Source: Zea mays | Taxonomy: Eukaryota > Streptophyta > Magnoliopsida > Poales > Poaceae | Assembly (NCBI RefSeq): GCF_902167145.1 | Contig: NC_050097.1 | Coordinates: forward strand, 45,120,095 to 45,184,094 | DNA: 64,000 bases | Direction of reading: 5' to 3' | Shown here: positions 33,652 through 44,700 of the stretch, piece by piece | Numbering within the stretch: the first letter of the stretch is position 1 | Layout: every line of letters starts with the position of its first letter | The notes under the pieces: generated by a model | The model's database searches: none | The model's input: only the letters and a program-made list of their open reading frames with translations | What the model was told of the DNA's origin: nothing | Position numbers and translations under genes: made by a program

Positions 33652-36347
33652 TTAGTTCTTGATTTTAGGTACCCAAATGGTTTTGGGTCCTTTGGCATTA
33701 GACACAAGAACTTTGGGTACCCAAACACAAGTCTTTGACCCCCTGTGTTTGCCCCCAACATATTTGGCAACTACCTTGCCGGATTTGTTAGTCAAAACAT
33801 AAGATGCATCAAAAGTTTTAAATGAAATATTATGATCATTTGATGCACTAGGAGTTTTCTTTCTAGGCAACTTAGCATGGGTTGGTTGCCTAGAGCTAGA
33901 TGTCTCACCCTTATACATGAAAGCATGGTTGGGGCTAGAGTGAGACTTCCTAGAATGAATTCTCCTAATCTTGCTCTCGGGATAACCGGCAGGGTATAAA
34001 ATGTAACCCTCGTTATCCTGAGGCATGGGAGCCTTGCCCTTAACAAAATTAGACAATCTTTTAGGAGGGGCACTAAGTTTGACATTGTCTCCCCTTTGGA
34101 AGCCAATGCCATCCTTGATGCCCGGGCGTCTCCCATTATAAAGCATGCTACGAGCAAATTTAAATTTCTCATTTTCTAAGTTGTGCTCGGCAATTTTAGC
34201 ATCTAGTTTTGCTATATGATCATTTTGTTGTTTAATTAAAGTCATATGATTATGAATAGCATTAATATCAACATCTCTACATCTAGTACAAATAGATACA
34301 TGCTCAACAATAGATGTAGAGGGTTTGCAAGAATTAAGTTCAACAATCTTAGCATGAAGAATATCATTTTTATCTCTAATATTGGAAATGGTAGCATTGC
34401 AAACATCTAGTTCTTTAGCCTTAGCAATTAAATTTTCATTTTCTACCTTAAGGCTAGCAAGAGAAATGTTTAATTCTTCAATCCTAGCAAGCAAATCATC
34501 ATTATTATCTCTAGGATTGGGAATTGAAACATTACAAACATGTGAATCAACCTTAGCATTTAAACTAGCATTTTCATTCCTAAAGTTGTCAATCATCTCA
34601 CGGCAAGTGCTTAGCTCACTAGATAATTTTTCACATTTCTCAATTTCTAGAGCATAAGCATTTTAACCTTAACATGTTTCTTATTTTCTTTAATCAGACA
34701 ATCCTCTTGAGAATCCAAAAGGTCATCCTTTTCATGAATAGCACTAATTAATTCATTTAATTTTTCTTTTTGTTCCATGTTAAGGTTGGCAAAAAGGATA
34801 CGCAAATTATCTTCCTCATCACTAGCATTATCATCACTAGAGGTTTCATATTTAGTGGAGGATCTTGATTTTACCTTCCTTTTGCCGTCCTTTGCCATGA
34901 GGCACTTGTGGCCGACGTTGGGGAAGAGGAGTCCCTTGGTGACGGCGATGTTGGCGGCGTCCTCGTCGTCGGAGGAGTCGCTTGAACTTTCGTCGGAATC
35001 CCATTCCCGACAAACATGGGCATCGCCGCCCTTCTTTTTGTAGTACCTCTTCTTTTCTCTCCTCTTGCCCTTCTTGTCGTTATCCCTGTCACTGTCACTT
35101 GATAATGGACATTTTGCAATAAAGTGACCGGGCTTACCACACTTGTAGCAAACTTTCTTGGAGCGGGACTTGTAGTCTTTCCCTCTCCTTTGCTTGAGGA
35201 TTTGGCGGAAGCTCTTGATGACGAGCGCCATTTCCTCATTGTCAAGCTTGGAGGCGTCTATTGGTTGTCGACTTGGTGTAGACTCCTCCTTCTTGTCCTC
35301 CGTTGCTTTGAATGCGACGGGTTGAGCTTCGGATGTGGAGGGATCATCAAGCTCGTTGATCTTTCTTGAGCCTTCGATCATGCACTCAAAACTTACAAAA
35401 TGCCCGATTACTTCCTCGGGGGTCATTTTAGTATATCTTGGATTACCACGAATTAATTGAACTTGAGTAGGGTTAAGGAAAATAAGAGATCTTAGAATAA
35501 CCTTAACCACCTCATGGTCATCCCACTTTACGCTCCCGAGGTTGCGCACTTGGTTCACCAAGGTCTTGAGCCGGTTGTACATGTGTTGTGGCTCCTCCCC
35601 TTTGCGAAGCCGGAACCGACCGAGCTCCCCCTCGATCGTTTCCCGCTTGGTGATCTTGGTGAGCTCGTCTCCCTCGTGCGCGGTTTTGAGCACATCCCAA
35701 ACCTCTTTGGCACTCTTCAACCCTTGTACTTTATTATACTCCTCTCTACTTAGTGAGGCGAGGAGTATTGTTGTCGCTTGAGAGTTAAAGTGCTCGATTT
35801 GGGCCACCTCATCCTCATCATAGTCCTCATCCCCTACGGATGGTACCTGTGCACCAAACTCAACAACATCCCATATGCTTTTGTGGAGCGAGGTTAGATG
35901 AAATCGCATTAAATCGCTCCACCTAGCGTAATCTTCACCATCAAAAGTTGGTGGTTTGCCTAATGGGACGGAAAGTAAAGATGTATGTTTGGAAATGCGA
36001 GGGTAGCGTAGGGGGATCTTACTATACTTCTTGCGCTCTTGGCGCTTAGATGTGACGGATGCCGCGTCGGAGCCGGAGGTGGATGCCGATGAAGAATCGG
36101 TCTCGTAGTAGACCACCTTCCTCATTCTTTTCTTCTTGTCCCCACTCCGATGCGGCTTGTGGGAAGAAGATTTTTCCTTCTTCTCTTTGTGGTGAGAAGA
36201 AGATTTCTTCTCCTTCCCTTTGTTGGAGGAGATCTTCTTCTTCTCCTTCCTCTTGGTGCGGGACTCTTCCGATGAAGTGCTCCCGTGGCTTGTAGTGGGC
36301 TTTTTGCCGGTCTCCATCTCCTTCTTGGCGTGATCTCCCGACATCAC
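33652..36347 (-). pseudogene. gag: Sirevirus B gag, one-base frameshift
   Basis: The long Gag begins MMSGDHAKKEMETGKK at 36347. A Lys/Ser-rich N-terminus (KEKKEKSSSHKPHRSGDK) is followed by the gag capsid-like domain (FDGEDYARWSDLMRFHL, EVWDVLKTAHEG, TKRETIEGELGRFRL), a zinc knuckle CYKCGKPGHFIAKC near 35105-35150, acidic and Ser-rich segments, and a coiled-coil C-terminal extension (ARIEELNISLASLKVENEN) ending WVPKIKN at 33652-33654. In the A/T run at 34661-34664 the frame changes by one base, giving an early stop at 34647; the extension then continues in the next frame. The long coiled-coil Gag is typical of Sireviruses. A single deletion explains the break. Confidence 0.88.
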
Positions 36348-36378
36348 TTCGAGCGGTTAGGCTCTAATGAAGCACCGA

Positions 36379-36390
36379 GCTCCGATACCA
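36379..36390 (-). other. Primer binding site of Sirevirus B
   Basis: Minus-strand TGGTATCGGAGC lies two bases inside the 5' LTR and is an iMet tRNA type (TGGTATCAGAGC) with one difference. Confidence 0.85.
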
Positions 36391-36392
36391 AT

Positions 36393-37727
36393 TGAAAGTC
36401 GCCTAGAGGGGGGTGAATAGGGCGAAACTGAAATTTACAAATATAAACACAACTACAAGCCGGGTTAGCGTTAGTAATAAAGAAACGAGTCCGCGAGAGA
36501 GGGCGCAAAACAAATCCCAAGCGAATAAGCAAGTGAGACACGGAGATTTGTTTTACCGAGGTTCGGTTCTTGCAAACCTACTCCCCGTTGAGGAGGCCAC
36601 AAAGGCCGGGTCTCTTTCAACCCTTCCCTCTCTCAAACGATCCCTCGGACCGAGTGAGCTTTTCTTCTTCTCAATCAAACGAGAACAAAAACTTCCCCGC
36701 AAGGGCCACCACATAATTGGTGCCTCTTGCCTTGGTTACAATTGAGTTTTGATCACAAGAACAAGTGAGAAAGAAAGAAAGCGATCCAAGCGCAAGAGCT
36801 CAAAAGAACACGGCAAATCTCTCTCTCTAGTCACTAAAGGCTTGAGTGGAATTGGAGAGGATTTGATCTCTTTGGTGTGTCTAGAATTGAATGCTAGAGC
36901 TCTTGTAGTAGTTGGGAAGTGGAAAACTTGGATGCAATGAATGGTGGGGTGGTTGGGGTATTTATAGCCCCAACCACCAAAAGTGGCCGTTGGGAGGCTG
37001 TCTGCACGATGGCACACCGGACAGTCCGGTGCACACCGGACAGTCCGGTGCCCCCTGCCACGTCATCACTGCCGTTGGATTCTGACCGTTGGAGCTTCTG
37101 ACTTGTGGGCCCGCCTGGGTGTCCGGTGCACACCGGACAGGTACTGTTTGCTGTCCGGTGTGCCAGTATGGGCGCGCCTGACTTCTGCGCGCGCTGCGCG
37201 CGCATTTATTGCGCTGCAGGTAGCCGTTGGCGCGGAGATAGCCGTTGCTCCGGAGTCGCACCGGACAGTCCGGTGCACACCGGACAGTCCGGTGAATTTT
37301 AGCGGACTAGCCGTTGGAGTTTCCCGAAGCTGTCGAGTTCCTGAGGCCGCTCCTCCTTGGCGCACCGGACACTGTCCGGTGTACACCGGACAGTCCGGTG
37401 AATTATAGCGGAGTCGCCTCTGGAAATTCCCGAAGGTGGCGAGTTCGAGTTGGAGTCCTCTGGTGCACCGGACACTGTCCGGTGGTGCACCGGACACTGT
37501 CCGGTGGTGCACCGGACACTGTCCGGTGCCCCCAGACCAGAGGGCCTTCGGTTGCCACTTTGCTCCTTTGTTGAATCCAAAACTTGGTCTTTTTATTGGC
37601 TGAGTTTGAACCTTTTATACCTGTATAATCTATACACTTGGGCAAACTAGTTAGTCCAATTGTTTGTGTTGGGCAATTCAACCACCAAAATTAATTAGGG
37701 ACTAGGTGTAAGCCTAATTCCCTTTCA
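36393..37727 (-). repeat. 5' LTR of Sirevirus B
   Basis: A 1,335 bp LTR. It is the same as 28278-29547 apart from about eight substitutions and two expansions of palindromic units: one extra at about 37020-37040, and a block of CACCGGACACTGTCCGGTG units at 37465-37527 where the partner has one. Confidence 0.95.
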
Positions 37728-39574
37728 AAGAGCAACACACACAAGACTCAAAAATGCAGCACACCAACGCACACAAGTGAAGACTTGAGCTCAAATGACA
37801 CACAGGGAGTTCTCGACTCGAATAGAGCTCAAATCTCTAACACAACAAAGCGAATGAGCGGGAGCAGAGTCTGGATGCCTTAGAATGATTAGTGAAAGCT
37901 TGGTTAACTCCTCCATGCGCCTAGGGGTCCCTTTTATAGCCCCAAGGCAGCTAGGAGCCGTCGGAGGCCAACAAGTAAGGCTATCCTTGCCTTCTGTCGG
38001 GTGGCGCACCGGACAGTCACTACAGACAGTCCGGTGCCGATCTCCTTTCTATTCTGGCGTAGACGACCATTGCATCTCCGGGCCAGTTGGCGCACCGGAC
38101 ACTGTCCGGTGCACCCTACCGACCGTTGGCGCGGGCCACGCGTCACCCGCAGATTGCGTGGCCGACCGTTGCGCTGGCGACCGTTGGCTCACCGGACAGT
38201 CCGGTGCACCACCGGACAGTCTGGTGAATTATAGCCGTACGCCACCGATTTTTCCCGAGAGTGGCCTGTTCACCGGAAGCCAGCCTGGCGCACCGGACAC
38301 TGTCCGGTGCACCACCGGACAGTCCGGTGTGCCAGACTGAGCTAAGTTTTGGCTGCACCGAGCCAAGTCTTTTTGGTTCTTTTCTTCTTTTCTTCTCACT
38401 GTTTCTAGCACTTAGATAAAACATATTAGTACTTAAAAACTATGTACTAAGTCTAGAAACATACATTCTCTTTGATTTGCACTTCTCTCTTCATTTACAC
38501 ATAAGAACTTATTTAAATGTGTTGGGCACTTAATCACCAAAACATAATAGAAATTGCCTAAGGGCACATTTCCCTTTCAATTTCTTAGTAAATGCAAGGC
38601 CTTCTATGCTACCCATGCTTCTTTGGCATTCCCATAACTAATCCGGCTGCTTGAAGCACATTTATGCTCATTCACTAGGACGGTAACCTAGAAAACAAAA
38701 TAAAGATGTAAGTAACACCAACATTTGTGAACAAAATTACGGGAATGAGCAAACAGAAGAAAGGTTAGTACCATAACACTAGAATCCGGTCTTGTAGAAC
38801 CATTCAGTTTCCAAGGGCATGTGCAATCATTCCCTTTGCAGTACACTCTATATCTATTTCTATCTGACTTTGTTATGCCAAGCTCAAACTCCTCATTTAT
38901 AGCATATTGCCTCACAGCTAGCCTAAACTCTTTCATCGATGGATATAGGGTACCCAACTTCAGATCAGGGTGATCAACATCGTGCAATATATTGACCATT
39001 CTGCATTTTCATCATCAACTGGCATGGCAGCATCTAGATCACTTGGATCAAAACTATTACTTTCCGATGAAAAATGAGATGCAAAGTTACTTGGTTCTGG
39101 GTGGGTTCGATTCATCTCCTCATCCTCATCTCCAAGTCCCAAGAACGCATACATCTCATCCTCATCACAGATTCTAAACATATCACCCGTCTCTCCAATA
39201 TCCTTATTTTCAGCATTCTCAATAATAAAGCTACTCCAGTCAATAGACATGGTGTCATCATCATTACCATCCATGATGCGAGCATGAAATTGTCACCACC
39301 TATGTCTAGTGTTAGCGCAAATTATTACACATAATGATCAAACATATTTTGAATATATGGCGCTGCCGTGGCGACGATAGAACTTGCAAGCCTTACGACC
39401 ATGATTGAGCACCGCGACGCCGCGATAGAGGGGTGGGCAAAACTTACCTGCAAAGGGGAGTGGCAGACGTCGTCACAGTTCTCCTCCAATGGCTTGCACG
39501 ACCCCCTGGATGAACCCACTCACAGCCGGCCGCCGCACATCCGCCTAGGTACGTAAAGGTTACAGAGGGTAGGG

Positions 39575-39952
39575 GATAGGGCAGCGGACAGGGGAAGAGG
39601 GAAGGGGGAATATCACCTGCAGAGGAGTGGGGGTAGTCGTCGCCGTCGCCGACTAGTTCGGCTCCGACGGCCGCCGCGGACACAAAGAGGACAGAACGGC
39701 GGCCGCGGACACAGACACACCTCCAGAGAAGACAGAGGAGGAAGAGTCTGAAATGGAGACGGCGTCACGAGGCCGTAAGGGCATAGTAGGCACGACGCAT
39801 CACGGCCCCACCTGCCAGTACACCCTAATCTACTCGTGACCTGTTTTGACGAACGCGCTCGATTAAACGACCCATTTTTACGAGTTCAACGAGAGGCGGT
39901 GTATTTCGCAGAGCGGCAACTTACAGCGACCTGTTTTGCCAAATTCCTCCCC
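39575..39952 (-). repeat. Right TIR of the MULE
   Basis: The inverted copy of 26185-26545. The outer edge is ...TTTTGCCAAATTCCTCCCC at 39952. Short ORFs found in both TIRs (minus 26074-26301, plus 39836-40051) are the same repeat read in mirror positions, not genes. Confidence 0.8.
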
Positions 39953-40430
39953 ACCGAGCACCGACACCCCGCCGCTCGGTTAGGATCCTCTACATTAGAG
40001 CATATAATCTATTGGTCCATCACACCGTCCACTACTCCAATGAAACACTAAAACCTTTAGGATATTTTCATTGGTGGTTTCATGCACATTTAATAGTATA
40101 CCACATCTGATTTTTGGTGATATAGCATAACATTTAAGAGGAATGAGTTTTATAGGATGAGATTAGTTTCATGGGAATTAAACCATGTCAAATTGTTTCC
40201 AACAAACCGTGGAAAACCTTCATTGACAGTGATTTGTTTTATATATTCATATAATTTATTATCTTTTATTGACCATTGAATTGCGATATTTAATTGGTAT
40301 GTTAACCTATAAAATAGTGACGTGAAATATTATATTAAAAGATACTATTTTATTTATAGTTTTATAATACTTATGATAATGTGGCAGTGTTGAAAACAGT
40401 GGTAAGAAACTAACATTGTGAATAGGCTTA
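39953..40430. other. AT-rich intergenic spacer
   Basis: I see no gene, RNA or clear transposon end between the MULE and the MITE at 40431. It is AT-rich from about 39980 on. Confidence 0.5.
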
Positions 40431-40662
40431 GGGGGTGTTTGGTTACACCCCGCTAAAATTTAGCCCATGTCCCATCGAATGTTTGAACCTCCGTTCCGGG
40501 TATTAAATGTAGTCGGATTATAAAACTAATTTGTCAGCCGAAGATTAAAAGACGAGACAAATCTAGTCCAGATGGTTGGGTCTATATTTCATACTCCTAT
40601 TTAAAAGTCAAACGCTTGATGTAACCCGGGCTAAACTTTAGCAGGAGCAACCAAACACCCCC
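40431..40662. mobile_element. Tourist-like MITE, 232 bp, TSD TTA
   Basis: Terminal inverted repeats GGGGGTGTTTGGTTACACCC and, at the other end, ...GCAACCAAACACCCCC. It is flanked by TTA at 40428-40430 and 40663-40665. No coding capacity. It lies about 1.1 kb upstream of the start codon of the host gene. Confidence 0.85.
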
Positions 40663-40829
40663 TTAGAACACACGGATCCGGGATCCGCTGCACCCCGCCC
40701 AACGCCTTCCCAGTCGAACATGCTCCTATGAACAAATACCCACTGACAGGTGGTCCGGTACCAGTTGGTCCCACATGTCAGTGATTTCAGCATCACTGTT
40801 TCGTCTTTCGTGAGGGGACAGGCATGGAT

Positions 40830-41523
40830 TAGAGATGGCAACGGGTACAAACCCGCTGGGTTTTGCCGTCCCAAACCCATACCCGTGAAAAATATCTATG
40901 CCCATTAAAAAACCTGTACCCATGACGGGTTTGAGATTTTGCCCAAACCCGTACCCATCGGGTTAACGGGTACCCATGGGTTACCCGCGGGTTTCATCTC
41001 CAATATACTTGTTCTTTTCATAGTCAATAAGTATCATAATGATTAATGATATCATGGTCCAAAATTTATGTAATGAACAACGAGTTCATGATTTGGTATA
41101 AAAATTATTAGTAGAGAGAATGAAATATAAATAATAAGTTGTATAATTAAGTGACCTTGCACTAAGTTATCCATCCACCACATATATAACGCTAGTAAAA
41201 ACTATAATAGCAAGCAAGCAACACTCTCACAGACTACTGATACATTCACCAATTGATAAAAATTATGAAGTAAATAAGGAATAACAAGTTTGTTGTTCGT
41301 TTATAAAATAAAATGACAATATGCACTAGGTTTGGTCGGGTTTAAAAAACCCACGGGTTCACGGGTTTGGGTACTATAGGAACAAACCCGTACCCACAAA
41401 CCCGCTGGGTACAGATTTATGCCCATTAACAAACCCATGGGTATGAAAATTAACCCAAACCCGTACCCTAATAGGGTAAAAACCCATCGGGTTTCGGGTT
41501 TTGGGTACTCATTGCCATCTCTA
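40830..41523. mobile_element. Non-autonomous hAT transposon, 694 bp, TSD GCATGGAT
   Basis: The ends are TAGAGATGGCAACGGGTA and ...GAGTACTCATTGCCATCTCTA-type (TIR TAGAGATGGCAA). The 8 bp duplication GCATGGAT is at 40822-40829 and 41524-41531. Both subterminal regions are crowded with ACCCG / CGGGT motifs in both orientations (40850-40995 and 41328-41505), as expected of hAT transposase-binding repeats. The centre is AT-rich and non-coding. It sits about 217 bp upstream of the host gene ATG. Confidence 0.93.
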
Positions 41524-41740
41524 GCATGGATGGGTACCACCAGTACAGCCAGTGGCAGGCAGCGGTGTCACCGGCAAAAAAATTCGAAACGAGCGGTGTC
41601 TGCCTATCACTGCCATTTCGCTCGCGAAGAAATCGCGAGGGGAAGCGTGCCGAGCTGAGCAGGCAGGCGGTAGTGGCCGAGCGAAAGCATCCCCGATCTC
41701 AACGTCTCGTAGTCGTAGCTGCTGCCTCTCACTCAGGGCA

Positions 41741-44700
41741 ATGGAGAGGGCGGTGCCGGTTCGGAAGCCGCACACCAGCACGGCCGACCTTCTCTCCTGG
41801 TCGGCCACGGCCCCTGACGCATCTGCCTCGCCGGCCGCGTCCTCCCGCCCCAGCCTCAAGGTTTGTTGTTGCCTATTGATACCCGCCTCTTAGTGTGTTG
41901 TGAATTGATTGCTCATCTGCTTCTGCGCTATGCGTCTGACTTGGGGGGCGATGGTATGTGAGCAGCCGGCCGCCGGGATTACGCCTGCGATGTTCGGCGC
42001 GCCGGTCACCGAGCAGGAGGCCGAGGATCTGAGCAAGAGGTGAGATCTGGGGCATCCCCTCCCACATTCCGTGCTGATCGTTGTTGTTTAGTTACTAATC
42101 CGATTCCGATCTGATCTACCGATGCGTATCTAAGTGTGCGTGCGTGCTCTGTTCCACTGTTCGGATGTGTGCTCCGGCCGATCCAGTCGATATCTCATTT
42201 CAAACATAGCAAGCCTGGTTGCTCTGGTTCTGGCGAGAAAGCCATTCTAGAATGGATGGGGTTTACCGAGGAGTGGCAGCTGCATGTTTCAGTGCTTGCG
42301 ACACCTTCCCCTGGTGGTTGTTGGAGAGCAGTCGCTTGCAAGCGGTTGGTTCATGTGAAGGCTGGACCGTGCGCGTGGGGTACGGTGCACGTGTGTGACG
42401 TTGCTAGTGTCCAACTTCATGGCATCAGTGGTGTATTGTAGATGGCGCTAGACTCCATGTTTTTAGCACTGTCTGAAAGTTATTTCAAGGATGCAGATCG
42501 CAAGCGCCCGATTTGAAATTTGGATATTTCAGATTCATGATGTGATGGCAGGCTGTGCGCACCGACTCCTTTATGTAGGCGGTAATGGTATCACTGCCTG
42601 TTTAACATGTTGTTTCTTTTAAAAGTATCAACATTTTTGTTTTACATTGGGGGTGTTGCAAAAATTCAGGAACCCGTGACAAACCTTGTGTACGTTTCTT
42701 TTAGAAATTTCTTTTACATGAAAACGTGTACCTGATAATTGTGTGATGGAGTGCTTGCGTTGGACGATGGTAGACAAATAGCTGGAGATGCTCTAGTATA
42801 TGTAATTTTCAGCATTACTTCCAAATTTATCTCTGGCACTTCTTCAGAGATAATATATACTGTACTGAACACTGACCTTCCTGTTGACCTATTATAGTGA
42901 AAGGAAATTTTGCTCCGGATCGAAGTTGAAAGAGATGAGTGGGAGTGGGATTTTCGCTGAGAAGAGTGAAAATGGTGACTCAGAGGCTTCAAATCCTGAT
43001 AACAAGACTTCCTTGAGGATGTACCAGGTACTATTCTTATTCAGATCCTTCTACTGAAACCTATTCTCCCCTTCTTAGCATTACTGTGCTGATCCATCTA
43101 TCGGGGAAATGATCCCCGGACCCTAGGGTCCACTAGTCAGTAGAAGGCCAGGAAAAGGTTCGTCCTGGAAGGACCCGCCCCTAGTTAGTCTCGAGACACC
43201 GAGCCCAGGGTCGAGCGAGGCGGAGCCGAAAGGGGGTCGGACGGATCGAGAGGAAGCCAATCGTGTGGATTCCACGCCTGACCCAGGACTGACCCACACT
43301 AATTGCGCCTGACACCGAGTCAAAGAGGCAGAGTCGGTCCACCTTCCACTCATGACCTACAGGCCCCTAAGCTTGCGGCCCACTCATGACCTATCGAGCC
43401 TAGGCCTCAGTACACTTGCCGCCTACAGAACCCACAACACGACGAGCCGCGCCGAGACCCAGGCTATGACGACCATGGGTCGTCGCGGCACAGAGACGGT
43501 AATGCTGGTGTCGAAGCTTTTCGCCGCCTGTCATAAAGAGCACGACCAGGGAAGCCCAGACGACCGAGGTACATACGGACAAATGTAGCTTTACCATGGT
43601 AGAACGCCCCGTTTTACCATGGAGTAGTAGCTCCTTCCTTGGGAAGCTACTGCCAGCCGCCCCCAACCTTGGCCTATAAAAAGGAGGAGGTCGGCCAGAA
43701 CACAGAGGATGGACGAACATACATGCACACACACGGACGACGAGACGAAGACTCGGAGGCCGGAGCCAAGGCGTGAACCACCACGACGTCCAAAGCTTCC
43801 TGTAGTCTTTAGGTCTAGCCACATATAAGAGACTTGGGAGCTCCTCCCTCTCTCGCACTCTTGTAACCCCTATTACGAGCATTGAACAAAAAGATGTCGG
43901 TAGCACGGGCCGCCAAAGACTCGATGTAGAGACGTTCTGCCCGAACCAATATAAATTTTGCGACCATTGAGCACACCATCCGGACCACGGAACGCGCACA
44001 TACAAATTTACTTGTCGGAGATAGTTCAAAACACCGACACCATCTCAATACATATTATATGTTTATATGGATGGAATGACAAGTTGATGCTTACATTTCT
44101 GTTAAGGAAATGCACTACAACTGATATTTCAAAAGAACTGCATCTTCCAGAGCTTATATTTCTCACATTGTGCTAAGTTTAGGTTTATGTAACTTTTATG
44201 CTTGACTATGGATTTTGTATCTTTAATTATCTTGCATTGACTGATTTGATATCACAGAACTGTTTTCTATGTGATTTGACTTTTCATGACAGCAAACTGT
44301 GACTGGAATAAGCCAGATTTCATTTAGTGCTGATGGAAGTGTTTCACCGAAGAAGCCGTCGTCAATACCTGAGGTGGCTAAGCAGCGAGAGCTTAGTGGT
44401 ACCCTGGAAGATGCTGATGCTAAAATCAATAAGCAGCTTTCTGAAGCCAAGACCAAGGAGCTTAGTGGGAGTGACATCTTTGGTCCGCCTCCTGAGATTC
44501 CTGCCAGGCCATTGGCTGCTCGTAACATGGAGCTACAAGGAAATGTCGATTTTTCACTTCCACAGCGAAGCGTCCACACATCAGTTAAAGTATCAAATGT
44601 AAGTGACATTAGAAGACGACCCTCCTATAGTTTTTATGTACATTTTATTTATTTCTTGGCTGCATATGACCTACCCATTACCCGATCAAAAGCATAATGT

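Larger units (their letters stand above)
28278..37727 (-). mobile_element. Complete Sirevirus B (Opie/Ji-type copia), TSD AAGAG
   Basis: A 9,450 bp minus-strand element. LTRs at 28278-29547 and 36393-37727 share both ends, and AAGAG flanks it at 28273-28277 and 37728-37732. Element order: 5' LTR, PBS, long gag with a zinc knuckle, pol, long 3' non-coding region with several polypurine tracts, 3' LTR. Pol is open; gag has a one-base frameshift. Eight LTR substitutions were counted by eye over about 1,250 bp, indicating recent insertion. Confidence 0.96.
27895..38579 (-). mobile_element. Sirevirus solo LTR, TSD ATTTC, interrupted by Sirevirus B
   Basis: Plus-strand ends TGAGAGCACCTAGAGG (27895) and ACATTTCCCTTTCA (to 38579) are those of a minus-strand Sirevirus LTR. 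The 5 bp flanks ATTTC (27890-27894 and 38580-38584) are identical. The LTR itself is 27895-28277 plus 37733-38579, about 1,230 bp, with CACCGGAC palindromes at 38008-38330. No internal retroviral sequence of its own remains, so it is a solo LTR left by recombination. The ends resemble the Ji-type rather than the B-type LTR. Confidence 0.9.
27461..39274 (-). pseudogene. MuDR-type MULE transposase, interrupted and broken
   Basis: The minus-strand gene starts at 39274 (MDGNDDDTMSIDWSSF) with an acidic N-terminus. It then carries the MuDR DNA-binding segment (EFRLAVRQYAINEEFELGI, RNRYRVYCKGNDCTCPWKL) in exon 1 down to 38772, an 84 bp GT-AG intron (38688-38771), and exon 2 from 38687. The reading is split at 38584/27894 by the solo LTR and resumes on the other side as NEPSLGVKALQKRLQDTYN. 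Near 27640-27460 the start of the catalytic domain is seen (FCAACRPYLSVDSTAL, DGHN); the remainder is missing. Breaks include a frameshift near 39005, an in-frame TAG near 38610, a stop near 27728 and the C-terminal loss. It is a dead copy. Confidence 0.8.
26185..39952 (-). mobile_element. Mutator-like element (MULE) with long TIRs, interrupted by Sirevirus insertions
   Basis: Inverted copies of one long sequence lie at 26185-26545 and 39575-39952, both starting GGGGAGGAATTTGGCAAAA at the outer edge. Between them is a decayed MuDR-type transposase reading on the minus strand from the right end, and a second short gene reading on the plus strand from the left end. Without the Sirevirus solo LTR and the element nested in it, the MULE is about 3.1 kb. 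The 9 bp flanks (GGGCCCACC and ACCGAGCAC) do not match, so no target duplication is preserved. Confidence 0.8.
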
